NCBI GenBank assembly: GCA_902461995.1
Contig: CABQAA010000144.1
Coordinates: 1 to 5,922, forward strand
Source: an uncultured Oscillospiraceae bacterium
Lineage (GTDB): Bacteria; Bacillota; Clostridia; Oscillospirales; Acutalibacteraceae
DNA length: 5,922 nucleotides
Direction of reading: 5' to 3'
The notes beneath the pieces are model-generated. The model was not told where the DNA came from. It worked only from the letters and a program-made list of their open reading frames with translations, and did no database searches. The position numbers and the translations under genes are program-made. Every line of letters starts with the position of its first letter. Position 1 is the stretch's first letter. Below are positions 4,826-5,922 of this stretch, piece by piece.

Positions 4826-5752
4826 ATGATCGCCTACTACAAAACCGTCAATGGACGGGTACGCGCGCAGGAAGAGTTTGAAGAGGGGTGCTGGGTCAAT
4901 GTGGTCAACCCGGATGAACGGGAGATCAGCACGCTGATCCATCAGTTTTCCCTGGACCAAGATTTTATCCGCGCCGCGCTGGATGAGGAAGAATCCTCCC
5001 GTATCGAATCGGAGGATGGGAACACGCTGATTATTCTCGATGCGCCTGTGGCCGAGCGCCAGGACAACGAGATCGCCTACTACACCCTGCCGCTGGGCAT
5101 CCTGGTCACGGCTTCCTGTGTGATCACAGTTTCCCTGCGGGAGAACGCCATCCTTTCGGAATTTGCAGAGGGTGTCGTCAAAAACGTCCAGACCAATCTG
5201 AAAACTCAGTTTGTGCTGCGGCTGATGCTGCGGGTGGCCCAGCGGTTCCTGCAGTTCTTAAAGCAGATTGACAAGCTGTCGAGCTCGCTCGAGCGGCAGC
5301 TGCGCAAATCGATGAAGAACAAAGAGCTTATCAACCTGCTCGACGTGGAAAAGTCGCTGGTGTATTTCTCCACGTCCCTGAAATCGGACGAAACCACGCT
5401 CGAAAAGCTGATGCGTGGCAAATACATCAAACTCTATGAAGAGGATCAGGACCTTCTCGAGGATGTGCTGATCGAAATCAAGCAGTCCATCGAGATGTCC
5501 AGCATCTATCTCAACATCCTCTCGGGCACCATGGATGCCTTTGCCTCGGTGATTTCGAACAACCTCAACATCGTCATGAAAGTTCTCGCCTCGGTGACGA
5601 TTGTGATTTCCATTCCCAACATTATCGCGGGCTTTTACGGCATGAACGTGCAGGGTCTGCCGCTTTCGGAGTTTTTCTGGTTCCCGATCCTGCTGTCGGG
5701 CATCGTGATGGGCGTGGTAGCGCTGATCCTTCACAAGCGCGGGATGATGTGA
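4826..5752 (+). CDS. corA: CorA-family Mg2+/Co2+ (divalent cation) transporter
   Basis: This 308-residue inner-membrane channel should form pentamers that carry Mg2+, and possibly Co2+ or Ni2+, into the cell. The large cytoplasmic N-terminal domain (1-249) ends in the long stalk helix. It is followed by TM1 (about 253-271), the selectivity motif GMN (272-274, in FYGMNV), a short loop and TM2 (about 284-302), with a basic C-terminus HKRGMM. This is the classic CorA layout and length. The loop reads VQGLPLSEFF rather than the NMPEL of enterobacterial CorA. The ATG at 4826 has AAAGGGG 9 nt upstream. The in-frame ATG at 4799 has no ribosome site and is buried in the leader hairpin, so I rejected it. 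The gene has its own promoter, an operator-like dyad and a structured leader with a short ORF, suggesting cation-responsive control. No terminator is visible before the IS element 51 nt downstream. Confidence 0.95.
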   Translation: MIAYYKTVNGRVRAQEEFEEGCWVNVVNPDEREISTLIHQFSLDQDFIRAALDEEESSRIESEDGNTLIILDAPVAERQDNEIAYYTLPLGILVTASCVITVSLRENAILSEFAEGVVKNVQTNLKTQFVLRLMLRVAQRFLQFLKQIDKLSSSLERQLRKSMKNKELINLLDVEKSLVYFSTSLKSDETTLEKLMRGKYIKLYEEDQDLLEDVLIEIKQSIEMSSIYLNILSGTMDAFASVISNNLNIVMKVLASVTIVISIPNIIAGFYGMNVQGLPLSEFFWFPILLSGIVMGVVALILHKRGMM

Positions 5753-5835
5753 GGAAGGCTGTCCGCGTCCTGTTTAAAACGGGAACCCCCCGGCCAAGCA
5801 GCGTGAACTGCTCCAGTAAAACCGGACAATAGACA

Positions 5836-5882
5836 AATCCCCCCTAATGTAGGAAAATGGAAGAACTACATTAGGGGGGATT
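5836..5882 (+). repeat. Perfect 17-bp hairpin covering the transposase ribosome site
   Basis: AATCCCCCCTAATGTAG (5836-5852) pairs perfectly with 5866-5882 across a 13-nt loop. The 3' arm holds AGGGGGG (5873-5879), which is the ribosome site 6 nt before the ATG at 5886. In a transcript reading through from corA the site would be locked in the stem. Confidence 0.9.
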
Positions 5883-5885
5883 ATT

Positions 5886-5922
5886 ATGTCCGGGAAGTAT
5901 CAGCACACACAGGAGCTGCTGC
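5886..5922 (+). CDS. Transposase orfA-like N-terminus (partial)
   Basis: Twelve codons are visible, reading MSGKYQHTQELL, and the frame is open at the window edge. The start M-x-x-K-Y-x-H-T-x-E-L resembles the N-termini I recall for IS3-family orfA proteins, which begin with a helix-turn-helix DNA-binding domain. AGGGGGG lies 6 nt upstream. Too little is present to prove the family. Confidence 0.55.
   Translation, partial: MSGKYQHTQELL

Larger units (their letters stand above)
5804..5922 (+). mobile_element. Left end of an IS3-family insertion sequence (IS150-like), cut by window edge
   Basis: The element appears to start at TGAACTGCTCC (5804-5814), followed by AAAACCGGACA. From memory this resembles the TGAACTG...GGACA terminal repeat of IS150-group elements. 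It is followed by a hairpin and, at 5886, a transposase-like ORF start. The right end and target duplication lie outside the window, so the boundary and family are provisional. The insertion lies 51 nt after the corA stop. Confidence 0.6.

Overview
The window looks like a chromosomal segment from a moderately high-GC, Gram-positive bacterium. A clostridial (Oscillospiraceae-like) Firmicute is my best guess. The basis is strong Shine-Dalgarno sites (AAGGAGG, AGGAGG), sigma-A-type promoters with TATAAT -10 boxes, intrinsic terminators with T tracts, and the protein families present. The taxonomy is inference only.

Left part, + strand (95-1564): a sigma-A promoter drives a two-gene operon. It encodes a cytoplasmic glycerophosphodiester phosphodiesterase (154-897) and a CobO/BtuR-type corrinoid adenosyltransferase (897-1415), which overlap by one base (TGATG). 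A strong intrinsic terminator (1528-1564) closes it. A second hairpin (1599-1628) ends the convergent operon on the other strand. Bases 1-94 hold no gene I can support.

Middle, - strand (1662-4331): a four-gene operon, transcribed right to left. It runs ECF sigma factor, zinc-finger (HxxxCxxC) single-pass anti-sigma factor, a multi-pass protein with a TM2-like motif, and a three-helix membrane protein with a polyproline N-terminal tail and an exported C-terminal domain. The first two genes abut (TAAATG), the second and third overlap, and every gene after the first has a good ribosome site. This reads as a membrane-signal-responsive sigma/anti-sigma module with two unnamed membrane partners.

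Right part, + strand (4637-5752): a CorA-family divalent cation transporter with a GMN motif. It has an extended -10 promoter and a leader of about 150 nt. The leader contains a full Shine-Dalgarno, a GTG start and a 20-codon ORF beginning M-S-P-D-P. Its stop codon falls exactly at the start of the loop of a long hairpin just upstream of the corA ribosome site. The P-D-P spacing matches the enterobacterial Mg2+-sensing leader peptide MgtL, so this is the strongest candidate for an undescribed regulatory system here.

Right edge (5804-5922): the left end of what looks like an IS3-family insertion sequence. A perfect 17-bp hairpin carries the ribosome site of the first transposase ORF, which starts at 5886 and is cut by the window edge.
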